DNA of 30,037 nt, taken from the IMG/VR virus record IMGVR_UViG_3300025127_000168, positions 1-30,037 of that record, one strand, 5' to 3'. A program made the translations under genes and the position numbers. This DNA is from a virus. Below the pieces are notes generated by a model. It made no database searches. It was given only the letters and a program-made list of their open reading frames with translations, and was not told where the DNA came from. This document shows positions 1 through 8,161 of the stretch, in pieces (within the stretch, counting starts at the first letter, position 1; each line of letters starts with the position of its first letter).

Positions 1-886
1 GCTTTCTGCCCTCTGATACGTTTTCATCTCCAAGTTGACGATTGATATTCTCAATTTTACCAACAAACTTAGACATATTTTCTTTACCAAGTTGTTTGTT
101 TAGCTCACTCAGTTCAAGGTTCTCTTGAGCTACTTTCTTTCTAGCAAGTTCGAGTTTAGAAAGTGCAACACCTATGGTTGCCTCATTTGTTGATCCTACT
201 CTGTTTCCTTTCACTGCTTTATCGTAGGCTCTTTGTGCTTGGCCTAATTCATTTTGCGCTTTTTTTAACGAACGTCGTTGACTTGTTCTTTGTCCATACA
301 ATTCTTTCAAACGAGGCTGCGGCATTTTTGTTTGTTTAGCGTATTCAAAACTTTCTGCAAGAGGTGGTTCCTCAGCCAAAGCCTCAAGTGTTGCAATGCC
401 GAATGAAGAGGCATCTTTAGGTGGAACTACTTGTTCTTGCTCTCGTAGAATCCGTGCTCGGTCAGGTCTTTCTGCCGTGTTTGTGCCCATAATTCTTGAG
501 CGTATGTTTCCAACAACAAGAGTAGGATCAACAAGAGCTTCACGAGGTGTCATAGTCGCTGGGTCTGGAGACAATCCTCGCTTTTGCACCTCTGGCAAAG
601 CACCAATTCCCATACCAGTGTTAGACACTTGTGGTATGCGTAGTTGGGCTGATGGTGGCTGTGTTAATACACTAGAAATAGGCGATGAAAGATACTGCAA
701 TAAACGTCGTTGGCGTTCTTGCTCCAACGCGACATCGCCCCCGGCCACCATACGAACTGGTTGCACTTCGTCCATCAACTCGCGTGAGGAGGCAAGTATG
801 CCTATGGCCTGTCTTGTAAGACTAGGCTTCTTCGTTGCTGGAGTTTCGTTGCGAAACATTCTGCGTCGTGAACCTGAGAACATCAT
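1..886 (-). CDS. Partial coiled-coil protein, putative internal/ejection protein (runs off left edge)
   Basis: The frame is open for 295 codons from an ATGATG start to the window edge with no stop, so the gene is truncated by the window. A clear ribosome binding site (GAGGAGAG) lies about 8 nt before the start, and the upstream gene stops 16 nt away. The first 180 residues are Arg/Pro-rich with low complexity. From about residue 185 the protein is a charged helix, with related segments NKQLGKENMSK and NRQLGDENVSE near the visible end. Being large, helical and third in a row after the tail stabilisation gene, it resembles the DNA-ejection proteins at the end of podovirus morphogenesis clusters (P22 gp7/gp20/gp16). 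That role is inference from position and character; I recognise no catalytic motif. The coding call is firm, the function weak. Confidence 0.75.
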   Translation of the reverse strand, partial: MMFSGSRRRMFRNETPATKKPSLTRQAIGILASSRELMDEVQPVRMVAGGDVALEQERQRRLLQYLSSPISSVLTQPPSAQLRIPQVSNTGMGIGALPEVQKRGLSPDPATMTPREALVDPTLVVGNIRSRIMGTNTAERPDRARILREQEQVVPPKDASSFGIATLEALAEEPPLAESFEYAKQTKMPQPRLKELYGQRTSQRRSLKKAQNELGQAQRAYDKAVKGNRVGSTNEATIGVALSKLELARKKVAQENLELSELNKQLGKENMSKFVGKIENINRQLGDENVSEGRK

Positions 887-902
887 GCTCTTACTCTCCT
901 CA

Positions 903-2306
903 TCAGGCTGGCCCGAAGATAGATTTATACGCACCCAGACCCGCGATTCCCAAACCAGCAAGCTGGCCTAGACGGTCAGGTGATTGCGGAGGCGGTGCCA
1001 CTGGGCCGGGTGCCAAGCTCAATGCAGATTGCGAAGACGGTATGCCTGCAAAGATATCTGACTGCAACTGTATGGCACGATACGGATCCATCTGTTGTGC
1101 CACAGCATCTTGGAACTGTGCTTCGAGCATTGTTTGTTGTTGACCTTGTGTCAGTCCACCAAGACTCAACAATGTGTTTATGTCTTGCAACTGTGCTTGT
1201 TGCTGTGCGCCTGCAAGGTCAGCGCGTAAACCACCAAGGCCGCGCAACTGTGTGGCTTGGTCACTTAACAAGCCAGCACCTGCGCCTAGAATATTTGCAC
1301 CGAGTTCCGTGCCTGATAACCCAAGTTGCCCCGCACTCAAACCAAGGCGACCACCTTCAATACCTAACTGACCAGCACTCAGACCAAGCCGACCACCCGC
1401 CTCTAGTCCACCAAGCCCTAATTGTACGGCCTGTTGACGACGAGCCTGCTGTGACTCAAACGCTTGCTGTGCCCGTGCTTGTGCATCATCAAAGCCTTGT
1501 TTTCTCAACCGCGTTATTGTATCAATTTCTGTTTCGAGAGCTTTTTGTGATAAGTCAGCACGTTGTCTGTCTGCGCGTGTGCCCATGGCGGCGGCACCAG
1601 ATGCAGCGAGTGCTTGTTCTTGTCTCTGCCTTTGAATCCCCGTGGACTCTGCGATGTCTTCCCGTATCTGTGCTACTAGCTGGTCTTCAAACGGATTGCG
1701 GAACGCGCTTATGTCTGAAGGATCAAACCTACCCGTGGTGTCTTGTAAGGCTGCAACTTGTTGCCCAATGCCACCAACCGCGCCTCGCGCACCCATAATG
1801 TCTGCACCAGTTCTTTGCACCGCGCCTGTTGCAAGATCAGTAAAAGGTTGAACTTGCCCTGCCGCCGTACCACCCATGCGTGCGAGTGTGTCGGAATAAT
1901 CTCCTAACGTACTTAGCGCACCGCCAGCTTGATCAAACGTAGCACCTGCTTGTTGCAAAAAGGGTTGGTAAGAACCAAGGCCAGCTTGTGCGCGTTGTAG
2001 AGCTTGTTGTTGTTCTGCACTCAGACCAGCTACAAAAGGTGCTCTTGCGGGAGACACATATTGAATACCTGTTTCGGGATCCGATACAGCCTGTAGTCTT
2101 TCGAACAACTGTCTTTGAAAATCTTTTTGATACTGCGGTGTAACAGGAACCTGTATCGCAGCTTGAAGATTATCTGTATCAATTTTTTGAAGAAGCGCGT
2201 CAAGCGGATCAGTTGAACCACTAGTTAACTCAACGGGTGCTATAGGAATGTTCGATAATGGTGCCCGTCCCCCACCTTTGTTTGTTGTGCCACTCATTAT
2301 AGCCAT
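903..2306 (-). CDS. Ala/Gln/Gly-rich putative internal virion (ejection) protein
   Basis: 467 aa. The ATG is preceded by GGAGG at good spacing and overlaps the upstream stop by 1 nt (TAATG). Residues 50-130 are helical and Gln/Ala-rich; the middle (about 200-290) is a charged helix rich in QQ, AR and QR. A tandem 14-residue repeat (GGRLGLSAGQLGIE, then GGRLGLSAGQLGLS) follows at about residues 295-325. The C-terminus is a Pro-rich linker and a Gly/Ala helix (LGIAGLGAYKSIFG). There is no signal peptide or enzyme motif. Long helical Ala/Gln-rich proteins next to the tail genes in podovirus-like genomes are often injected with the DNA; this role is inferred from composition and position. A structural tail role is the alternative. 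Confidence 0.7.
   Translation of the reverse strand: MAIMSGTTNKGGGRAPLSNIPIAPVELTSGSTDPLDALLQKIDTDNLQAAIQVPVTPQYQKDFQRQLFERLQAVSDPETGIQYVSPARAPFVAGLSAEQQQALQRAQAGLGSYQPFLQQAGATFDQAGGALSTLGDYSDTLARMGGTAAGQVQPFTDLATGAVQRTGADIMGARGAVGGIGQQVAALQDTTGRFDPSDISAFRNPFEDQLVAQIREDIAESTGIQRQRQEQALAASGAAAMGTRADRQRADLSQKALETEIDTITRLRKQGFDDAQARAQQAFESQQARRQQAVQLGLGGLEAGGRLGLSAGQLGIEGGRLGLSAGQLGLSGTELGANILGAGAGLLSDQATQLRGLGGLRADLAGAQQQAQLQDINTLLSLGGLTQGQQQTMLEAQFQDAVAQQMDPYRAIQLQSDIFAGIPSSQSALSLAPGPVAPPPQSPDRLGQLAGLGIAGLGAYKSIFGPA
1333..1397 (-). repeat. Tandem 42-bp coding repeat
   Basis: Two near-identical 23-bp cores starting at 1333 and 1375 are 42 bp apart and encode the 14-residue repeat GGRLGLSAGQLG(I/L)(E/S) of the 467-aa protein. 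A degenerate further half-unit (LGGLEAGG) lies just before it in the protein. The repeat is in frame, so copy number can change without breaking the gene. Confidence 0.75.
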
Positions 2307-3622
2307 TATGCAGCCTCCAGATTCTTCATGAGTTTGTACATTTTGGCTGCACCTTTGCGGCGATTACCGCCACCTGCGTTACGGACTGCTTCCGCAGTCA
2401 TGACAAACTCACCGTCTGACAACAAGGCTGGTATGCTATCCGAGGTTCCCGTACCGGGGCCAGCGACTTCGCCACCCTCCATCAAGGTTGGAATACCTGA
2501 ACCACCTACCTGTTGACCGCCAGCACCTTGATAGTTTTGTCTGTCTCTGTAAAATTTTGCAAAAGCTATAGCTGCGGGAGAGGGTGGGCCTGCATCGGCT
2601 TTGCCCGTTAACGCATCTATGTCTTCCTGCGTCAGTGGTATACCAGATTCTTGTTGATACTGTTCAACATCTTGAGGAAGCAAAATAGGTAACACGGTCA
2701 ATGCAGTTGCTGTTGTAGCAAAAGTTTTTGCCCCAGGACTCATGCCAGCAAGGAAACCCGTTTCGGCACCCGGTGCCGAACTAAATGGGTTTAAGGATGA
2801 AAGACCTGATGCAATTTTTTCTCCAAACGTTGCAGGAGCACTGGCTAATTGAGTACCCTTTTGGATCGCTTCTAATTCTGCCGTGCGTTGTGCTGATGGT
2901 GCAAACGATTGAGACGCAACTTCCGGTTTAACAGACATTTGAGGAACAGTCGATGGGTCAACAGACATGTTCGCGCCTTGGGCAGTGGTAGCACTACTAA
3001 CACCACTACTAGCACTAGCTGTGGGTGCGTATTGTTTAAGTGGGTCAAAAGCACCAATACCTTGCGCGGCACCCGTGATTGCCGCAACCTTGGCACCTCT
3101 TTTAAGTGAGTCTTTAAGATTCTTACCTCTTGCAAGTCCGTAAACTGTGCCACCAACTAAACCAGCTGTGGCGGCACTACCAATGGAAGTGGTAAGCGCG
3201 CCTGCTAAGTTAGAACCGAGAGCACTAAGACCACCAGTCGTAAAAGGGTTGACCAAGCCTCCGGTTAAACCTGCCGCAGCAAGACCAAGAATAATCGGCG
3301 CGGCTTTCTTAACTATTTTTTTAATGCCTTTAAATACTTTCGAAAGGAAACCAAACTCTTGGACACCCGTGTACGGGTTTCGCGCAACCATGTCACCGCC
3401 AACGATAAATTCTTGCGGATCCATTCCTTCTTTTCTAATAACATCAAATATCTCCTCTCTTACATCTGGGTAATATTTGAGAATAGGTGCCGGTACAAGC
3501 ATCTCACCTTCGGCAACGTGTGCGATTTGGTCGTCATCATATCGACCCATTTGAGCTAATCTATTAGCCATCATGGGGGTAGATAGCGAAGCTACACCAG
3601 CGGGTTGTTGCATATTCATCAT
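2306..3622 (-). CDS. Gly/Ala-rich membrane-active virion protein with two DGE-type boxes
   Basis: 438 aa; ATGATG start overlapping the upstream stop by 4 nt. Residues about 30-75 hold a compact domain with HVAEGEMLVPAPIL and ending EFIVGGD. A Lys-rich segment (KVFKGIKKIVKKAAP) leads into long hydrophobic Gly/Ala stretches at about residues 105-185 that could span or insert into membrane. The C-terminal 60 residues carry the motif GPGTGTSDSIPALLSDGEFV followed by a basic helix. I associate that motif with C-termini of tape-measure-like and internal virion proteins of marine phages. Located between gp10-like and other large helical proteins, it is a plausible ejected protein that helps DNA cross the envelope; that is inference. 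Confidence 0.7.
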   Translation of the reverse strand: MMNMQQPAGVASLSTPMMANRLAQMGRYDDDQIAHVAEGEMLVPAPILKYYPDVREEIFDVIRKEGMDPQEFIVGGDMVARNPYTGVQEFGFLSKVFKGIKKIVKKAAPIILGLAAAGLTGGLVNPFTTGGLSALGSNLAGALTTSIGSAATAGLVGGTVYGLARGKNLKDSLKRGAKVAAITGAAQGIGAFDPLKQYAPTASASSGVSSATTAQGANMSVDPSTVPQMSVKPEVASQSFAPSAQRTAELEAIQKGTQLASAPATFGEKIASGLSSLNPFSSAPGAETGFLAGMSPGAKTFATTATALTVLPILLPQDVEQYQQESGIPLTQEDIDALTGKADAGPPSPAAIAFAKFYRDRQNYQGAGGQQVGGSGIPTLMEGGEVAGPGTGTSDSIPALLSDGEFVMTAEAVRNAGGGNRRKGAAKMYKLMKNLEAA

Positions 3623-3858
3623 GAGACTACCTTAACAGTTCCACTATCGCTGAACAATGCACCACTTTCAAGACCCGTAGAAGCTGTAGGTATTTGTGTT
3701 AGGGTCAGTGTGGTGCCTCGAAGGGCGCGAGTGCTACGTTCCTCATCTATAAATTGTTGTAAAACAAGGACAAGATCCGTCAGATACTCCAACGTAACCT
3801 CGCCGCTTCCGGGTGGCGTGGGTAGGATAATTGTAGAAACTTCTACCTTTCTTGCCAT
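3619..3858 (-). CDS. Small conserved-looking virion-associated protein (79 aa)
   Basis: Starts with ATG overlapping the upstream stop by 1 nt (TAATG) and stops 4 nt inside the next gene, so it is translationally coupled on both sides. The N-terminus is a beta/Pro segment (VSTIILPTPPGSG), then a helix (LEYLTDLVLVLQQFIDEE) and a beta tail containing TLTQIPTASTGLESG. No catalytic residues or membrane segment are evident. Its fixed place between the stabilisation protein and the putative ejection proteins suggests a small tail-tip or connector component. Function unknown; the coding call is well supported by frame and coupling. Confidence 0.65.
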   Translation of the reverse strand: MARKVEVSTIILPTPPGSGEVTLEYLTDLVLVLQQFIDEERSTRALRGTTLTLTQIPTASTGLESGALFSDSGTVKVVS

Positions 3859-5996
3859 TATCTTCTCCCGTCTGGTCTGATATCAAAGCGCGGTGAGCCA
3901 AGTTGCCACTGCACGCCTAGCTGATCAGACGATATCTTGAGCGTGTAAGCTCTGCCGCGTAACCTGATATGCAACTGATCTGTGTACTGATCGACAGGAG
4001 ATGTAGCTGTGCGAGTTACAGTGCCTGAGTCACTTGCACCGAACGTTGTGCCAGGGAATGTCCTAGCTTCCATAGTAAACGTGGCAGTCACACCTGTCTG
4101 TTCAGAACCAGTGAAGTTGATGTCCGGTACGACTCGTCTGACAAAACTAAAGTTCTCGCCATCACCGATGTCCATGACCGCAGATGTAATAGAAGGTGTC
4201 ATGGCTGTTGTATCATCATCCACACCGTCCTCGTGCTTGAACAGCTTCGATGCACCCGCCGCGTGTGGATTAGACCGACTGGTTTTATCTATCCATGCTG
4301 TGCGTGACAGAGAACCGAAGTACCAGATCTGTGTCTGATAGTTGTAGATGACATAACGGTCATTCTCAGTTGCACTTGCGGATGTATAAAACCACCATAT
4401 CTCGCCATGGTCTGCGTTAGCCCCGGCTGTAATCTTGTTGAACTGACTGACGTTGATGTCACCAAACACTTTCAACTCTACTGTGCAGGGCAGTTTTTCT
4501 GTTGTGCCGCGATAGATATAGAAGTTGTTCTTACCCATCCAGTAGACCGTATCGTCAACAGCAACAGCAGCATTGGGACTGATGATGGATATGTTGGATG
4601 CAACGAGGTTGGCGGCAAAAATTGATTGCCCACCTATGAAAGTCATAGAATAGATAGCCGTATCCGTAAGCACTACCACCTCGCGACGTGTCTTAACAGC
4701 TTGTACAATCGTTGAGCCGACACCCAAGTCAAAGCCACCAGCTGTGTTGATGCCAGAGCCTGATGTAACAGCAAACCACTTCAGTTGATCTTCTGAATCG
4801 CTGAACCTAATCTTCAACGGATTCTGTGTGCCATTGCCCTCAGTCTCGCTACTACTGGCGTTCTCATCATCGCAACCGAAAGCAATAACATGACGCGGGA
4901 ACGGAAAGACCATTACTTGTTTTGCTATTGTGGGCACACTGCGAGATGTGCCACCCGTGGTGCTGACCAGTTTGATGGCACGAGTGGTAACACCATTTGC
5001 TTTTTCCCAACGAAAGATAGAGCTATCACGCGCACACAAAAGAAGATCATCGCCCAGCGTGTCGTGTGACCAAAGCCGTAAGTCTAGTGCGGTGCCTGTA
5101 GGTGCGGCACTACCCCAACCAAAGAAGTCTGTGGCATTTGTGACAGTTACTCCATTGCTATGAGTAGCGGCTGTCGTGCCCAAGGCACCGCGTGTTGCTC
5201 CTGTAATATCATTAGTGCTTTTGCCGCTGTAAGTAATAAGTTCTGATTCAATCAATAATGTCCCAGAACTTGGAAAACTAGCTGCGCTTGTAAGCGTAAT
5301 TGTTGTCTCGCTAGTATCCAAATCTTCGTTTACAGTTGTGAACACAGCACCAGATACTTCACCACCCCACAGACCACCGCCCCAACCTGTGCCATCAACA
5401 GCACTATCAAGGCCGGTGTTGATCTGATACTTGCCAACAACAGAACTACCACCATTACCGGAGTCGCTACCGTTGGCTGTAACGGTTGTACCGCTTGTGT
5501 CTTTGGCAGTTATTTGAAAGCTGTTGGCGTTTACGATGTTCGTAATCTGATACTCTTGATTGAGTACTGCCGCAGTTACATTGCCACCAAGAGATGCAGC
5601 ACCTGAGAAAGTAATGAAGTCATTTTCAAGAGCGTTGTGTGCTACTTCAGTCACCGTAATTGTCGAAGACCCATTTGATGCAGCAAAGGTTACGTCCCCT
5701 GCGGATGTGGTCAGACGCAACGGTGTTACATCATTATACGAGCCACCTTGTTCGAGATAGTATTTCAGGTGTGTGCCAATACCCATAAGGTCTGAACTGT
5801 CCGTGGTAACAAAGTTTACCAAAGCACGGGCAGTGCCTTCATAAGTTGCACTCGATATCTTTTTCCAGCCACCAATCTTTTCAGGATAACCAAACCGGAA
5901 ACGTACCTTATCGCAATCTACCCAGCTACCTTCATTGCTGTATGAGGTAACGTCGGTTGCAACACCGGGCCTGAACTGAAGTTTCGTAAGCGGCAC
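3858..5996 (-). CDS. P22 gp10-like tail/packaged-DNA stabilisation protein
   Basis: 712 aa. It starts with GTG immediately after the upstream TAG, with GGAGAG as ribosome binding site. The N-terminus (LQFRPGVATDVTSYSNEGSW..CDKVRFRFGYPEKIGGW) is the hallmark of podoviral gp10-type stabilisation proteins, which plug the portal/neck and hold packaged DNA. Residues about 105-190 hold an inserted beta module (ITVTEVAHNAL...NSFQIT). Residues about 220-290 hold a second one (FPSSGTLLIESELITYSG...TRGALGTTAATHSNG). The rest has repeated propeller-like strands (VVVLTDTAIYSM, DTVYWMGKNNFYIYRG, EIWWFYTS, RYVIYNYQTQIWYFG), typical of the family's central domain. P22 gp10 is near 470 aa, so this is a longer, insert-bearing version. 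High confidence in family, moderate in details. Confidence 0.85.
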   Translation of the reverse strand: MPLTKLQFRPGVATDVTSYSNEGSWVDCDKVRFRFGYPEKIGGWKKISSATYEGTARALVNFVTTDSSDLMGIGTHLKYYLEQGGSYNDVTPLRLTTSAGDVTFAASNGSSTITVTEVAHNALENDFITFSGAASLGGNVTAAVLNQEYQITNIVNANSFQITAKDTSGTTVTANGSDSGNGGSSVVGKYQINTGLDSAVDGTGWGGGLWGGEVSGAVFTTVNEDLDTSETTITLTSAASFPSSGTLLIESELITYSGKSTNDITGATRGALGTTAATHSNGVTVTNATDFFGWGSAAPTGTALDLRLWSHDTLGDDLLLCARDSSIFRWEKANGVTTRAIKLVSTTGGTSRSVPTIAKQVMVFPFPRHVIAFGCDDENASSSETEGNGTQNPLKIRFSDSEDQLKWFAVTSGSGINTAGGFDLGVGSTIVQAVKTRREVVVLTDTAIYSMTFIGGQSIFAANLVASNISIISPNAAVAVDDTVYWMGKNNFYIYRGTTEKLPCTVELKVFGDINVSQFNKITAGANADHGEIWWFYTSASATENDRYVIYNYQTQIWYFGSLSRTAWIDKTSRSNPHAAGASKLFKHEDGVDDDTTAMTPSITSAVMDIGDGENFSFVRRVVPDINFTGSEQTGVTATFTMEARTFPGTTFGASDSGTVTRTATSPVDQYTDQLHIRLRGRAYTLKISSDQLGVQWQLGSPRFDIRPDGRR

Positions 5997-7400
5997 CTAG
6001 CTCTCCAGTTTGACTTCAAGTTCTTCAACTTTGTTTGTTAGCTCATGCACAGCATTTACCAGCAGAGCTACAACACGATCATATTTGATAGCCTTGAAGC
6101 CATCTTCTCTGTTGGCGACTACCTCTGGTAGAACTTTTTCTACGTCTTGAGCAATTAGTCCGACATCATGTTTGCGTACAAACATACCGTCCTCGCCACC
6201 ACGCCTCTCCATGTAGTCTTCTGTCCAATCAAACTCTACACCTTGTATCTGTGCCACCTTGTCTAGAGCTTCGTCGATGTAGCAGATGTTTTCTTTCAAA
6301 CGTGCATCTGAAGAAAAGAACGCCGTGATGTCATTCGTCGCTCTTATCTCACCTTGTGTTGTTGATGATGCTGTGCCCACACCAAGTGCATTGAACTGAA
6401 CATTTGAGCCTGTTCCTACAGCTTGACCAATGGCTATGGTTGGCGTTATTCCCTCACCGCTAGTCGCGCTTAATGTGATGCCTGTGCCAGCACTGAGTGC
6501 GGCTACATAGTTACCTGTCGTATGCGTCGTCAAATCAACAGAGTTGTTTGCTTGTGCTGTAGTGATTGTAATATTTGCACTGCCATCAAACGATACAGCA
6601 CTGGATGTAACATCTCCTGCTAACGTAATCGTTCGGGCATTTGCAAGCGCAGTGGCTGTTGCGGCGTTACCCGTGCAACTACCAGACGAGCCACTTGTGT
6701 TGCCGGTTACATTACCAGTGACATTACCAGTAACGTTGCCGGTCACATTACCCGTAACGGCACCTGTAAGATTACCAGTGACAGAAGTTGTCGTTAGAAC
6801 ACCTGTGCTTGGGTTGTAGCTTAATCCGGTATCGCTTTCCAAACCTTGTGCGCCAGTTGCACCATCAACAAACACAGGAAACACGCTTTCGTTTGTGCTG
6901 TTGTTGGCGGTAACGTTTATGTTATCAACGGCATCAAGGGTCAGACTACCAAGGGCATTAACAACTGTTGCACTCGATCCTCCCCCATCAAACTTTGCTA
7001 CAACTGTTTTGCCGTTTGCCAAGGTCAAGACATTAGCAGCATCGTATGTGCCTTGGATCAAAACAAGTGACTGGCTACCCGCTAGGCTGTTTTTAATAAT
7101 CGCAATCTTTTCGACTGCGTTATCAAGCAAGCGAAGATACACCGTGCCGCCTAAATCACTACCACTCGTAACATTGATGTACTTGTGACGTAGTGTAGAA
7201 GAGGTTCCATCTGCAATCGTCTGATCGTTTGGGCTACCTGTTGAGCCTGTGGCTGAAAGCGTCAGGGTTACAACGCCGTTGATTGCTTCGTCGAGCAGTT
7301 CAAAGTTTGTATTAGTAGTCGTGCCCCAGGTTCCGGCCTGTTGACCCGTACCGATCAGAGTGATGCCTAGATTATTGCTATATGTCGTTGTCGTGGTCAC
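5997..7400 (-). CDS. Tail fibre/spike protein with C-terminal S74 autoprocessing chaperone
   Basis: 467 aa, GTG start preceded by AGAGGA. Residues about 8-40 (LGITLIGTGQQAGTWG...NFELLDEAI) form an N-terminal module common in marine phage fibres. Residues about 205-240 contain seven VTGN-type tetrapeptide repeats, followed by a fibre motif ending LAGDVTSSAVSFDGSANITI. The last 105 residues are an intramolecular chaperone of peptidase family S74: SSDARLKENI at 363-372 carries the Ser-Asp-x-Arg-x-Lys signature of the Ser/Lys dyad, then GVEFDW, DVGLIAQDVEKVLPEVV, and a C-terminal coiled coil. In this family the chaperone trimerises the fibre, then cleaves itself off near that serine. Host-binding role is inferred from position in the fibre block. 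Confidence 0.88.
   Translation of the reverse strand: MTTTTTYSNNLGITLIGTGQQAGTWGTTTNTNFELLDEAINGVVTLTLSATGSTGSPNDQTIADGTSSTLRHKYINVTSGSDLGGTVYLRLLDNAVEKIAIIKNSLAGSQSLVLIQGTYDAANVLTLANGKTVVAKFDGGGSSATVVNALGSLTLDAVDNINVTANNSTNESVFPVFVDGATGAQGLESDTGLSYNPSTGVLTTTSVTGNLTGAVTGNVTGNVTGNVTGNVTGNTSGSSGSCTGNAATATALANARTITLAGDVTSSAVSFDGSANITITTAQANNSVDLTTHTTGNYVAALSAGTGITLSATSGEGITPTIAIGQAVGTGSNVQFNALGVGTASSTTQGEIRATNDITAFFSSDARLKENICYIDEALDKVAQIQGVEFDWTEDYMERRGGEDGMFVRKHDVGLIAQDVEKVLPEVVANREDGFKAIKYDRVVALLVNAVHELTNKVEELEVKLES
6699..6782 (-). repeat. Seven 12-bp in-frame repeats (VTGN units)
   Basis: Seven consecutive 12-bp units encode VTGN, LTGA and five VTGN tetrapeptides. The units differ mostly at third positions (gttgccggt versus attaccagt types), suggesting old, purified repeats rather than a fresh expansion. 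They form a linker in the S74 fibre and are not a CRISPR. Confidence 0.8.
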
Positions 7401-7411
7401 TGTCTAATCCT

Positions 7412-7831
7412 CTAACTCGTATCAATATCCGTATAAGACTCAGAGCCTGATGGTGTTATCGTTGTCCAACTGTCTCCAGTATGCGTAATATTCGTCCAGC
7501 TTTCTGCCGGAGTTCCAGCGTCTAACGGAGCAAACAAAAGTTCTCCGTTAGAAGTTACATCAAAAGACGGGATTAGGGAACCTACACCGGACGCAATATA
7601 TATGGCGGTAGTGGTTTTTGTGAAATTAGCGTCTATAGTTGCGCTGTCTTCAAGAACGGTGTTTGCAGCAGAAGTCTTCGTAAAATTAAAATCTGTGACG
7701 ATAGCCGGGGGTATAGCTATCAATGTCGGCGTAGCTGTTTGAGTTGCATTAAAGCTCTGGGTAGACGCTTCGCTAACTATCGCTCCGTGTGCAGAAAAGC
7801 CCCGATCTGAAAATGATAACTCACCGAACAT
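7412..7831 (-). CDS. Hypothetical protein with C-terminal WT-I repeats
   Basis: 139 aa; ATG directly follows the upstream TAG (TAGATG). The N-terminus MFGELSFSDRGFSA resembles a start I associate with small virion proteins in marine phage fibre blocks. The middle is Thr/Ala-rich beta. The C-terminus holds three imperfect 9-10 residue repeats: ESWTNITHTG, DSWTTITPSG, ESYTDIDTS. There is no membrane segment. It lies between the S74 fibre and a small hypothetical gene, so an accessory fibre or tail role is reasonable but unproven. Confidence 0.6.
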   Translation of the reverse strand: MFGELSFSDRGFSAHGAIVSEASTQSFNATQTATPTLIAIPPAIVTDFNFTKTSAANTVLEDSATIDANFTKTTTAIYIASGVGSLIPSFDVTSNGELLFAPLDAGTPAESWTNITHTGDSWTTITPSGSESYTDIDTS

Positions 7832-8113
7832 CTAGGCTGGCCCTGTTTGACTATCCATGAATGTTTCGTAGGCAGACTTCACGCTATCCGTCCAAACTGC
7901 GTTGCACACAGCCTGTACGGTTGCATCTTCACCTGAGATGTCTGTGTCACCCCAAGTGTCACCAGACTTCGTGCGGCAGTAAAGAACATGCCTGTGATAG
8001 TTACGGCTTATTTCTGCTCCGTCATCTTTTACAATGGTTGCCTTGCGAACTTGGACATTTTTGTAAACGCCTTTGACTTCACAGTCATATTCAAATTCTT
8101 TCGTTAGTGCCAT
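7832..8113 (-). CDS. Small hypothetical protein in fibre block (93 aa)
   Basis: ATG start with AGGAG in ATAGGAGATAAAAATG. The sequence is a compact mixed alpha/beta protein: beta strands EFEYDCEVKGVYKNVQVRKATIVKDD, a histidine pair in NYHRHVLYCRTK, the segment SGDTWGDTDISGED, and a C-terminal helix AVCNAVWTDSVKSAYETFM. Three cysteines are present. I recognise it only as a type recurring near tail fibre genes of marine phages; no function can be given. It ends immediately before the next start. Confidence 0.6.
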   Translation of the reverse strand: MALTKEFEYDCEVKGVYKNVQVRKATIVKDDGAEISRNYHRHVLYCRTKSGDTWGDTDISGEDATVQAVCNAVWTDSVKSAYETFMDSQTGPA

Positions 8114-8161
8114 TTTTATCTCCTATGGTTGGACTGTCCGACCCGACTTCCAGACGGGTTA

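Noticed and set aside
6699-6782. Seven tandem 12-bp units considered as a CRISPR-like array
   Set aside because: There are no spacers, the unit is a multiple of 3 in frame, and it codes for the VTGN tetrapeptide of a tail fibre.
8114-8161. Hairpin with arms ACCCG and CGGGT in the 48-nt gap upstream of the 93-aa gene, as a terminator
   Set aside because: The stem is only 5 bp with a 9-nt loop, and there is no T run after it on the minus strand. An ordinary AGGAG site follows.
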